This document shows positions 55,250-64,000 of a stretch of DNA of 64,000 nt, in pieces. Each line of letters starts with the position of its first letter. Position 1 is the stretch's first letter. Under the pieces are notes generated by a model. That model was not told the origin of the DNA and did not search any database. It worked only from the letters and a program-made list of their open reading frames with translations. The stretch is from Haliotis asinina (taxonomy: Eukaryota > Mollusca > Gastropoda > Lepetellida > Haliotidae), in contig NC_090282.1 in assembly GCF_037392515.1 (NCBI RefSeq), positions 53,096,843 to 53,160,842 of the forward strand, read 5' to 3'. The position numbers and the translations under genes were made by a program.

Positions 55250-55850
55250 AGTTATGACATTTTAATTAACCCTATGAAAATGCGTCTTTGAAAATTTGAC
55301 CAACTTTCAAGGGCGATAACTCCGAAACTATTTAAGATATCACGATGCCTTGAACAAATTAGGCTTTCCTGGATATGGGCTTTCTAATGGTGTAAGAAAC
55401 ATGATTGTGCTATATGCTGTTCTGGAGAAGAAGATTTTCAAAGACAGGCACTGTCAAAACGCGAAATCAGCGAAAATTTCAGTTTTTTCAAAATAGCGGA
55501 AAACCTATCATGGCGGTCAACTTCCACTATGCTCTGAGTCAATGGAGAATGATGTTGTCTACATTGTGTGAAACTTTCGTTAATTTATCTCTTATAGGTT
55601 CCGAGATATTCAGGGTGAAAGATTTTTACATTTTGGGTTGTCTGCCCTTACCGGAAGACGGAAGTCGGGATTTTTTTTCCATTGTATCAATTTCAGCATA
55701 CAGGCTATCATCCCTGAAAGTTTGATCAAAATCCATCCAGTGGTTAGGTCAGGAGAGATGGTACAAAATTCGTACAAATAATAATAAGAAGAAAAAGAAA
55801 AATATTCGGATAATAACAGTAGGTCTTCCAGACATTTGTCTGAAGAGTTT
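55250..55850 (+). repeat. Interspersed repeat with hairpin end
   Basis: Includes gggcgataactccgaaacta, tgatcaaaatccatccagtg and a rich aataagaagaaaaagaaaa tract, then gtcttccagacatttgtctg with a stem CAGAC/GTCTG. I know similar non-coding repeats from mollusc genomes; the class is not established here. Frames across it (86 and 106 codons) are not protein-like. Confidence 0.5.
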
Positions 55851-56249
55851 GTGAATGAATTTTTCTCCAATCCTCATCCCCATCAGTCAGAGCAAATACA
55901 TAGTGCCAGTATTTGCATAAATACAAATACATGCCTCATAAACCCGTAAACCCAAGCTGTATAACTATATGTATAGCTCATTGTCATATACAGTGGACTC
56001 TGGCAATATTGGCCTCCGTAAACATGGGCACACTGTCTACATCAGCAGAAAGTTTTAGTCCCTGCAGAAATGCACTTAATTATCATTCGGAAACATCTGT
56101 AAACATCAGCTTCTGTCTACTCAGGATATCTGCATTGTTTTTCACGAAGAAATTCTTATGAAAATGAATCTGTAAAAAAAACCCCAAATCCTTAGGAAAA
56201 CGAATTCATAAAAAACAGCAAATGAAAGAAAGCGCAACTCTTTCATGCA

Positions 56250-56550
56250 GTTAGGTCCAAGTAATGTAACAACACAATTCGTGGTTACTCCCAAGATCAT
56301 TCAGAAATGGAAAGTGTCTATCAGTATCTTGTTAATTAGTGAGTGGTATGGGTAACTTACATTGAGAGATAAATAGTGAGCAGTTTGACTGTAAAAATGA
56401 GCAAGAGTTTACATGTTGTTGATTCGAGGGTATTATATTTTAAGGTAAAATCATAATGTAACGACACAACACACAAGATTATTCAGAAAAGGGAAGTGTC
56501 AGTCAGTTTGTTGTTAATCAGTTAGTGGTACATGTCACTTGTACAGAGTA
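56250..56550 (+). repeat. Tandem duplication, about 190 bp apart
   Basis: aatgtaacaacacaattcgt, then aagatcattcagaaatggaa and ttgttaattagtgagtggta at 56263-56345 recur as aatgtaacgacacaacacac, aagattattcagaaaaggga and ttgttaatcagttagtggta at 56455-56530. Diverged. Non-coding. Confidence 0.75.
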
Positions 56551-57213
56551 GAGGCATCTGCGTACAAAATACAAAGTAAGATCACTGACTTTTTCCACAA
56601 TGTAAACAAAATATACCTTGTTTTATTTGAATGAATAACATGAATGTGCAAACAAATTGTTAATGCTAAAGTGACAGTACAACAGTGAACTTTGGTATTG
56701 ACCGAGTACACTCTACATCTGTATTTTTTCCCCCACCATTTAAATTTAGGGGTATACAGACGACATCTTACCTGCGGTGTTGAATAGGTTAAAATTGAAC
56801 AAATAAATCTTTGTTCGTATGCTGGTACATCAATAACGTATCGTGATACATAATTGTTACAATTGCGTACTGCGTTATATGAGTAATACCATGCATCCCC
56901 ACTTGTCACCTAGTTTAAAATAGTGTCAGACTAAATCATTTCAATAGGTTTCCTTAAAACTTCATTTATTCAAACAATCTATTTGTTTCAATATAAGTCC
57001 AAAGTGCACCGAAATTCTTTCCCCTTTGTCTATGTAATGTATTCGGCAAACATTCGGTGTATCCCCTCTTATCATAAAACCCCCTCCGGTCAGGACCCTT
57101 AATTCTCAAACGCTATCAGTACATGTCAATTAACACCTCCTTCAGTCGCCTAATCTTACGTGTGTACATGTGCATGGGCCAGTGACCTTGCACAATGTGG
57201 CGTAATGACTCTG
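56551..57213. other. Non-coding stretch, nothing recognised
   Basis: A minus frame of 124 codons (56909-56535) is the longest, with no motif. Possibly part of an LTR that ends near the TATA box below. Confidence 0.3.
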
Positions 57214-57310
57214 TATAAAAACCTGACCGATATGGTCAGTCGACAGACCATCCAGTGAGACCAACCGGCGAGACCATCCAGCGAGACCAACCAGCAAGAC
57301 CAACCATGGA
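57214..57310 (+). promoter_or_regulatory. TATA box and short GACCATCCAG-type repeats
   Basis: TATAAAA at 57214-57220 is followed 25-30 bp later by five to six copies of a 11-13-bp word (gagaccatccagcgagacca). This looks like a Pol II core promoter; the GACC repeats would be in the 5' transcript. The context, ending with a pyrimidine-rich ctaacactgactcatgtcct tract, recalls an LTR, but no second copy is present. Function is inferred. Confidence 0.4.
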
Positions 57311-58251
57311 GACTAGATCATCGACAGAAGTGGACGGATTGTGCGTCTAGTCGGGGTGTTGGCCAAGGCCGTCGCCCAACCTACGACTACGTCGACGATG
57401 AAGAATCGCCGTCAGACTTCTAATATGTGTGTAAGTGACAGAGCAGGTCTCCACATTGGGATCATTGGCCATTCAGTCCTGATGTGCGTTCTGTCACATG
57501 TTTACCACTGTATTTACCATTTCGACCATCCTTCGACCAAACAGTAATTAACATGGCTGCTGCCGTCTTCATCTCTAACACTGACTCATGTCCTCCCTGT
57601 CTCTTGTCCACCATCCTAAACTACCACCCGAGAGCGACCACTACGGACGCTCTTGGACAATAGGTACCAAATCCCTTACCAGGTAGCAGCATTCTTTCAT
57701 ATTACTGATTATCCCTGCCTCCCAGTCACAACACTGTCTCTGGCCATATGGACCTGTATTAGGTCTCCTTGTACTAGCACTCAGTAGCAGACAATGTTTT
57801 AATAACTTTTATCCTCCTAACACAGGAAATGATGAGTCATAAGAGTCCTGTTTCAAGTGAATCAATGGGCAACCAGTGGTTTGAATTTCTATATTTAGTT
57901 AACTATAATGCAAATGATACGACATGCATGACACTTAATTAGTTAATACCAATGGAAAACAAAACTCAGCATTTGAAAAATATTTCCATCTCCCGATGCC
58001 CAGGACAAGTCAGTTTTCATTATGGACAATCAAATAATGGTATCTTACTTGTCCGTGGGCTACTAGATAATTTCCACTTATGGTTTCAAACTAGAGATAA
58101 ACTTGGGTTCATTTCATATCTGCTCATAATGTAGCCATTACATTTCACAATAATAGTAATTTAGAGCTATAGTTAGTTGAAATTTATAACTCGAACACTT
58201 AGTAACAGATCAGTACACATTAACATCAAATATTGTGTCATAAAATCAGGA
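57311..58251. other. Non-coding stretch, nothing recognised
   Basis: Frames of 60-68 codons, none conserved. Contains taccaaatccc and related words but no clear repeat. The SINE below is inserted at its end. Confidence 0.35.
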
Positions 58252-58514
58252 GACCTGTGAAGGTCCCGGGGTAGAATAGGCCTTCAGCAACCCATGTTTG
58301 CCATAAAAGGCAACTGTGCTTGTCATAATGGACGAATAATGGGATCGGGTGGTCAGGCTCACTGACTTTGTTGACACGTCATCGGTTCCCAATTGTACAG
58401 ATCCATGTTTATGTTGTTGATCACTGGATTGTCTGGTCCAGACTGGATTATATACAGACTGCCGCCATATAGCTGGAATATTGCTGAGTGTGGCATAAAA
58501 CTTAACTCACACAC
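58252..58514 (+). mobile_element. SINE family 1, complete with target duplication
   Basis: 263 bp, from gacctgtgaaggtcccgggg to cttaactcacacac, between perfect 14-bp direct repeats TCATAAAATCAGGA (58238-58251 and 58515-58528). The same internal order as the copy at 6558 is seen: caacccatg...aaaaggc, tcggttcccaattg, ggattgtctggtccagac and gctgagtgtggcataaaac. This copy gives the family boundaries. A duplication of this length is typical of LINE-driven insertion. Confidence 0.9.
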
Positions 58515-58528
58515 TCATAAAATCAGGA

Positions 58529-60530
58529 CAAGTGGAAAATTGGTCTGGACAAGTTACTTTTAATAAAAAAACTGAACCCTTGGCAGTAATGCACAAGACC
58601 ACTCAAAATCATTTGAACGAGAATAACTACATACGATTTCAGTTTTGGGTTGTAGAAGATGGATTTATCTGCTTTTTCAGGTACCAGGAACATTTCTGTA
58701 TGTTGACTTTGTTTAGAGTAGACTACATTTCTGTAGTACCTGTACCCACAATGACTCCTCCAGCATTACTTATCGGCTGGAACAATACATAGGTCAAACT
58801 TCAAACTAATGATTATTACAACAAGATACCACACAACCTCCTTGGGAATGCTTGGAGGACCATCCAATCAACGTGACAAATGAACACACGTGGTTTCACA
58901 TAACGAAACCACACTGTAGGTGCTATGTGGCTATACTACTTGTTTCATTACATGAGTATTCATAAAGACAGAAATAACATGTTTACAGATCAAAGTAACC
59001 ATTTTTCAAACTTATTCGACGCAGCCATTGCTGGCAGATGTAAACCCATTTGTAGGCAATATGACATCCGCGATCACACTGAACACTCGTGTGAACGAGA
59101 CGATGGTTGCTGCATTTACATAAACATATATTGTCTGTTATTTTATCTTTAACTGCCATACTTAATACTACCACACCGAGCATCAATGGAATGTCTATGA
59201 CTTAATTTAATGGTGTCGGTGATCGTAACCTTTTTTAGAGACAAATACTCGGTAGTAAATGTATGTGGATCCAAATGATACGTTCATAACTAACACTCCA
59301 TATTTTCAATGAAGTAACCTCGTTATGTATAAAGCGTGTTCGCAGGGCATGTTATTGAAGCATTACATGGATGAAGTCCATACCTTTTGCTGCCTACAAC
59401 TTGTAATAAAAAGAAGTTCGATTGTTGAAATATGCTGGTCACCACCTTCCCTGCATTCGACGAACTAGGCCATACCGGAGGCGTCTCACACCTTTCGAAT
59501 GTAGTCGACACTTTCCGCCTCTTGTCGTACAAAGTTCGTAAACACTCGTATCATTCCGGAACTAACTGAGATCCGTCGACTCATGCGACCGTCAACTTCT
59601 GAGAAGCAGATATGCCTCCCTTGAAAACAGTCCACTCGATAAAACTAACGCATGCCCATGTCACCTGAGAGGAATTAAAATAGCGACGACCGATAAAGAA
59701 AGACTCCTGTTCACTAATAGAAATATTATTATAATGTGAATGTAGTTTAGTACAAACATATAATGGTCGTAAAAGAGATGAGGATGTAATGGATATAATT
59801 TATGAAGGAGCATAGGCGGTTTTTGATGGGAGGGTTGTCATATATCAGAGAGAACACTGACTACAGTATAATCTGAAGTTATTGCTAACACACACGCGCG
59901 CGCGCGCATAAAATAAAAAGAAAGGGAAACGCACGCACACAGTTAACACACACACATCTCCGCCTATGGGGTGGGTAGTATCAGGGAGCCTATATAGAGT
60001 ATCCCTGGTAGTATTAAAGGTTATACTGATTTCTGGGGGTTGGGGACACTAATTTGTACTGGGGCCTATCTGTATGGTGCACGGGATGCTATGGGGTTCG
60101 TCACTGATATTGTACATTATATTCGGGGTTCGAGGGCATTTACTTTGTACATAGATTTTAGAGGGGTCATTTACATTTTACATGAAAAAGGGTGATCTCC
60201 ATACCTTATGAATTTATGAAGGGCCCCTTACGATGTTCGGAAACAAGTCCTCGGAAAAATATACCAGTACAAAATGCTAAAATTGCCTAGGAAAAACGTC
60301 CTCCTGTAAAAGTCCTACTTGTTTTATAACCAATGCTGAGAGAGAGCTTAACTATGCATGTACATTTGCAGGATTTTATATACTTTATTCACATAGGCAC
60401 TTTCACATACCTCAAGATAAATTGATAAAAATGTGCATCTACACTGGTACATTTGCGGGACGTTTTTGGTATAGACAGGTAGGTCAGAAAGTGATAAATA
60501 CTTAGCGTTAGAAATATAGTATTAGGCACA
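58529..60530. other. Non-coding stretch, one microsatellite
   Basis: Frame 58532-58792 (86 codons) and others have no motif. A (CA)n(CG)n tract at 59888-59945 is the only clear simple repeat. GGGG-and-GTAC-type words alternate at 60035-60175. Confidence 0.35.
59888..59945. repeat. CA/CG microsatellite
   Basis: acacacacgcgcgcgcgcat and cacgcacacagttaacacac form a short, imperfect alternating purine-pyrimidine tract, which can adopt Z-form DNA. Confidence 0.9.
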
Positions 60531-60539
60531 GTTTGTTCC

Positions 60540-61262
60540 CGAAGATAAGATAAGGTAAACTTTGTTGCCCCTCAAGGGAAATTTGTCTTGCATTCAAGGA
60601 GCCAATACAAAGTAAATAACAACAAATAGTTTAAAGGACATGTACACAGTGTCAAGCTAATCAGAATATAATGATGAATCATAACATAATCAAAGTACAT
60701 GATATGCTAATCACTTGTGCTTCATCATAGATTTCTCTGTTACAGTTTTTTAGACAGAATTTGAAGTTTTATGCTGAATGGGACCAATGATTTTGAAGTT
60801 CTTCAGTTTTGCAACATATCATTTTGAAACGGCGTCCAAAAGGTAGAACTTCATAATATTCAAATGAAAGTGTGATGGATCCGGCTGAATGGCCAGAGCT
60901 GTCTTCTTGACTTTTGACTGATACTGAAAATGCATAGAGGTTCGATACTGAAGCCGCAAATCTTGCTGGATATGTTGACAATTTTATCTTCTCTGTGTAA
61001 GAGCAAGCTTGCCATACCAGGCATGAAAGCAGAAAGTTAGAATACTATTTATGAAGGTTTGGTAGAATAATTTTAAGATATTAACGTCTACATTAAATGA
61101 TCGCAATTTTCGGAAAGAGAGAAAAAACACCGTCTGTTGTGCTGTCCCATGTACCCAATGTAATTACCATGAAAGTTCATTATCAATGATAGTCCCCAGG
61201 TAATTATACTCTTCTACTGCTTCTTTCTGTCCCTCAATGCAAACAGGTTCCAATTATTTTTT
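60540..61262 (-). pseudogene. LINE RT end and 3' tail (minus)
   Basis: On the minus strand, EYNYLGTIIDNELSW near 61200 is an RT thumb block (EY.YLG..ID..L). FINSILTFCFHAWYGKLALT near 61060-61000 follows, and the coding end lies near 60770. The 3' end reads gacaaatttcccttgagggg then ttaccttatcttatcttcgg, the TTATC-repeat tail of several LINEs. The middle of the RT should be at 61262-62310 but is replaced by other DNA. Frames are broken. Confidence 0.7.
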
Positions 61263-61439
61263 TTTTGCGCTTCGGAAGCTGTTACCTCTGACAGACACCC
61301 ATTTGACAGACAGTCGATTGACAGACATTGAACCAGATGGCTAATTAGGGTAACACCTGCAAGTATAAAGGGACAGACCACTGTCTTGTGAGTAGAGGAA
61401 GGTGATTCGTTACTGAGACGTTTGTCAGTGCAAGGTAGT

Positions 61440-61730
61440 ACAAATTTTAATCGCTGTTTGTAAAAATATGAGCTCGAGATCTATAGGTGAAAATATTCGA
61501 TAAGAAGATAAGTCGAATGCTTTTATATGACACTGAAATATGGGGATTACAGCAACATGACAGTATTGAAATAGTTCCTTTATGTGTCTGCAAAACGTTT
61601 CTTGGTGTAAAACTGAACACATGTGATTTGATGGTTTACGGAAAATTAGGTAGATCTCCCTTGTTTATATATTCTTCCATTAAAGCCATAAAGTATTGAA
61701 TACGATTACTGCATCATGCCATGGCACAGG
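61440..61730 (+). pseudogene. Plus-strand LINE thumb fragment
   Basis: KISRMLLYDTEIWGLQQHDS with IEIVPLCVCKTFLGVK, then a DLMVYGKLGRSPLFIY stretch, matches the end of a LINE reverse transcriptase (LLYGSEIWG..., VYGELGR.PL). It lies in opposite orientation between two pieces of the minus-strand LINE, so it probably inserted there or was joined by rearrangement. Confidence 0.75.
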
Positions 61731-62309
61731 TTTCAGAAAAAAATGTTATGATATGATGAAATTGTAACTATTGTTAAGAAAACACTCTGATTTTCAATAA
61801 ATGACAGACCTACATTACCATGTAACTTAAGGTCAGGGTGAATAGTAGACGCTGAAGATTATCCCTGATAAGATTGATTCCAATCGGTTTTCTGGTTTCA
61901 ACAGTACTTGACAATGTAAAGATTGTCAGAGTTCCTATATTTGAATAGTAATACTATACAATGAACTTTCAAGAATGTAAGGATAAACATTCTCCCATCC
62001 ATGGATACATTGACATGATGCGTCATTATGATGATGCCAGCTCCCGTTAGATCAGAAGGTAAAACCGAAATTTTTATGGAAATCAAATGTATTTATATTG
62101 CAGCAATCAAAATTCAAATTAATAGATTTTCGGCCATCTTTCAAAGCAAATGATAAAGATTCGTTCTTTTTCCATGTGTTTTTATTTGGACTATTCCATT
62201 ATAGTGTGTAGGTAAAGAGGTAGTCGCTAAACTGTTTAATGAACTGTAACTGAATATTAATCTTCCTAAATGTTGGCATCACATCAAGGTCGGTTATTAC
62301 TAAATTATC
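61731..62309. other. Non-coding stretch between LINE pieces
   Basis: No recognisable coding. Possibly decayed 3' end of the plus LINE. Otherwise nothing. Confidence 0.3.
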
Positions 62310-62921
62310 ATCTTCTGGTAGTCTTTAAATAAAGGCATTTCTTGTCTGAGAATAGCTATGTGCATCAACTCCTGTGTAGAATTGACTGAGATCTCTCGTA
62401 AATAAGGCATCGTGTTGACTGTCCATGAGTTTACATTTACTGTTGTTGCCAACCAAGGTTTTACCTCCATTCCACGCCGCTTTCAGGTTATTACTTTGAA
62501 ATTCCTTATGTATTTTCTTTTTGCAATGAAGTTTACTTTTGTTAGTCACACGTTTGATGCCTCGTTGTATTTCTTTCACCCGAGTTCTGTCTCTTGTGCA
62601 GAAAGCATGCTTCTTGTCATTGAGGAGTCCTTTCAATTCAATGCTAATCCAAGGTTTGTTGTTAAGGAAAAGGTTTATGGTTTTTGACGGGACAATACTA
62701 TCGATACAGAATTTGATACAATCTGTTACAACGTCACTCAGCTCATCCAGATCAGTCGCGGCATGACCCGCGGAAGTTATCCCACTCTGTACAGTCAAAA
62801 CAACTGTAAATGTAATGAACTGTAAATCCAGATGATGAGAAGAAAACACATTATGGAATAAGTTATGAAGTAAGTAAATATGTTTTGTTTTTCTTCTCAT
62901 GAGGAATGATAGTTTACCCAT
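62310..62921 (-). pseudogene. LINE linker region (minus)
   Basis: A 198-codon frame. LFLNNKPWISIELKGLLNDK with KHAF, then RVKEIQRGIKRVTNKSKLHC and a KKKIHKEFQSNNLKAAWNG stretch, is the linker between endonuclease and RT in L2/Rex-like LINEs (NNKPW...K..AF...K..+...W.G). The upstream endonuclease is not readable. It fits with the RT end at 60540 as one element cut by later events. Confidence 0.75.
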
Positions 62922-63059
62922 ACATTTACATTTTTTGAGCAGTATATAGGTGAGTATGTGTGCAGGTCTTTCATATCATTCCTTACCCTATTTTTTTATT
63001 AGCTTAGAAGCATTTGATAGATAATAATAAATTGGATATATATATAGCCATGGAGAGAT
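62922..63059. other. AT-rich spacer
   Basis: Short spacer between the LINE linker and the TTAA family. Nothing recognised. Confidence 0.4.
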
Positions 63060-63272
63060 TATCCCTGCAGCTGGTAAATAACCCTGTCGTGCCTTTCAAT
63101 GGTCTAATATGCGAAAAAGTGATACATCGTTTCAGGTTTTTCATATTGGTGTATAGTCTCACTGGTCACCCATGACAGCACACGTGGCGACTAGTTGTAC
63201 GATGTCCGCCATTCTAAGTAATTTAGTCAGCCAATAATGTGCAACTAATCAATCAACGCATTGGTGGTTAAT
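63060..63272 (+). repeat. Older copy of TTAA family, interrupted
   Basis: ctgcagctggtaaataaccc, tggtcacccatgacagcaca, ttctaagtaatttagtcagc and ccaataatgtgcaact match 22568-22790 of copy 1 in order. It ends at ttaatt, where the next copy begins. Its left part is not recognised. Confidence 0.8.
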
Positions 63273-63276
63273 TTAA

Positions 63277-64000
63277 AGGGGCACTGATGCGGAGCAATTT
63301 CCGTGGACTGGTGTAAACTTTTGTTATTGTTTTTCTCCCGTGAGTACCCGGATGATATCCCAGAATTCGTGACTGGTTCGTGACCTCTGCTGCGCAGTCC
63401 GTAAGCGCAATTGATAGTTTAATTATAGACAGATCAGCTTAGGTGAAGTCATTTTTACTTCATTACAAATGTATTATGAAAACAAATGAAACACTTTGAA
63501 GGTTAATCATCTGCCAGTGGTAGAAATGGTAAAACACTATTAGGACGGAAAAATAACGAAGCCAATGTACGTCTCTATGTTTTGTCTCATAACCCTAATT
63601 AGTTTGTTGTCATATTTGTATGATTCTGAAAATTAATAAAAGACACACGATCTGCTTATACTCATAGTAAATTTCTAACATAACAGCAACATTTATACAT
63701 TGTATAGATTGCCAATGTCGATCCTATTTCACACACGTACGCGATCTAGTGTGTGTTTTCTGTCTGAATGCTACAACAAATACATTAAAACAAAATGCAA
63801 ATAATGAATGTAAAACAGACTAATTTTATAGCAACGATATCTCCACACACTGCCTTTTGACAAATCCGCTAAGAGATAAAAGTAATTAATCGATCATTGT
63901 GTTATCGGTTAATCCTTTGATCGATGTTTGTTTTTGTAACTCAGTTGTTAAACCCTCATGCATCACTTACATGCACATATTACATAACATACAATACATT
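63277..64000 (+). mobile_element. TTAA-flanked element, copy 2 (runs off window)
   Basis: Starts TTAA|AGGGGCACTGATGCGGAGC at 63273-63295, identical to copy 1 at 21920-21942. It follows copy 1 closely until ttttatagcaac (63823), then skips about 340 bp present in copy 1 (about 22497-22845) and resumes at acacactgccttttgacaaa. It sits inside the older copy at 63060. Its right end lies beyond the window. Confidence 0.9.

Noticed and set aside
55610-55932. Minus frames of 86 and 62 codons
   Set aside because: They cross a known type of interspersed repeat with a poly-AAG tract and are not conserved.

Overview
The window looks like invertebrate nuclear DNA, most likely from a gastropod mollusc and plausibly an abalone (Haliotis). 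It is AT-rich, the one clear host gene is split by an intron, there is no operon structure, and coding capacity is otherwise dominated by decayed eukaryotic transposable elements. Two SINE families share a tail of the form ctgagtgcggcgtaaaac...ctcactcac, which I associate with abalone genomes. The species call is inference; the eukaryotic, repeat-rich character is read directly.

The single well-supported host gene is a zinc-finger gene of the ZNF800 type at 33107-37061 on the minus strand. It has a 696-codon exon, an intron with GT and AG ends that carries an old repeat, and a 441-codon second exon, and it is followed by an AATAAA signal. Everything else I recognise is mobile or repetitive.

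Layout. 1.8-2.14 kb: a 50-bp minisatellite. 2.2-3.5 kb: a Penelope-like element (RT end plus GIY-YIG nuclease) with a hammerhead-like tail. 4.2-6.5 kb: an L1/Tx1-like LINE broken by a Harbinger transposase fragment. 6.5-11.6 kb: a SINE, Tc1 relics and a DD34D mariner. 12.9-13.8 kb: an L2/CR1-like LINE, at whose 3' end sits an LTR retrotransposon on the minus strand (13813-16534) with PBS, PPT and a 4-bp target duplication. 20-21.7 kb: Tc1 relics. 21.9-23.9 kb: a 2-kb element with perfect 19-bp inverted ends and TTAA target sites. 24.2-25.5 kb: an almost intact DDE transposase with unusually wide D-E spacing. 26.8-28.4 kb: a long fold-back and a MULE-type element with a perfect 9-bp duplication. 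39.7-41.5 kb: small MITEs. 42.6-46.9 kb: a mini Penelope element beside a complete-ended DIRS-type retroelement with inverted terminal repeats and an internal complementary region. 46.97-48.1 kb: a pogo-type element with TA duplication. 48.9-49.6 kb: a 627-bp Penelope-derived element with a 14-bp duplication. 50.3-51.4 kb: a tyrosine-recombinase retroelement fragment followed by a Gypsy integrase fragment. 54-56.5 kb: SINE-derived and other duplications. 58.2 kb: a SINE with a perfect 14-bp duplication. 60.5-62.9 kb: a minus-strand LINE interrupted by a plus-strand one. 63.1-64 kb: a second TTAA element inserted into an older copy of its own family.

The genes do not form a pathway. The biological story is repeated nesting of elements. 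The most interesting threads are the hammerhead-like Penelope tails (four loci), the DIRS termini, the unusual DDE transposase, and two SINE families with different heads and one tail. I found no convincing new cellular system.
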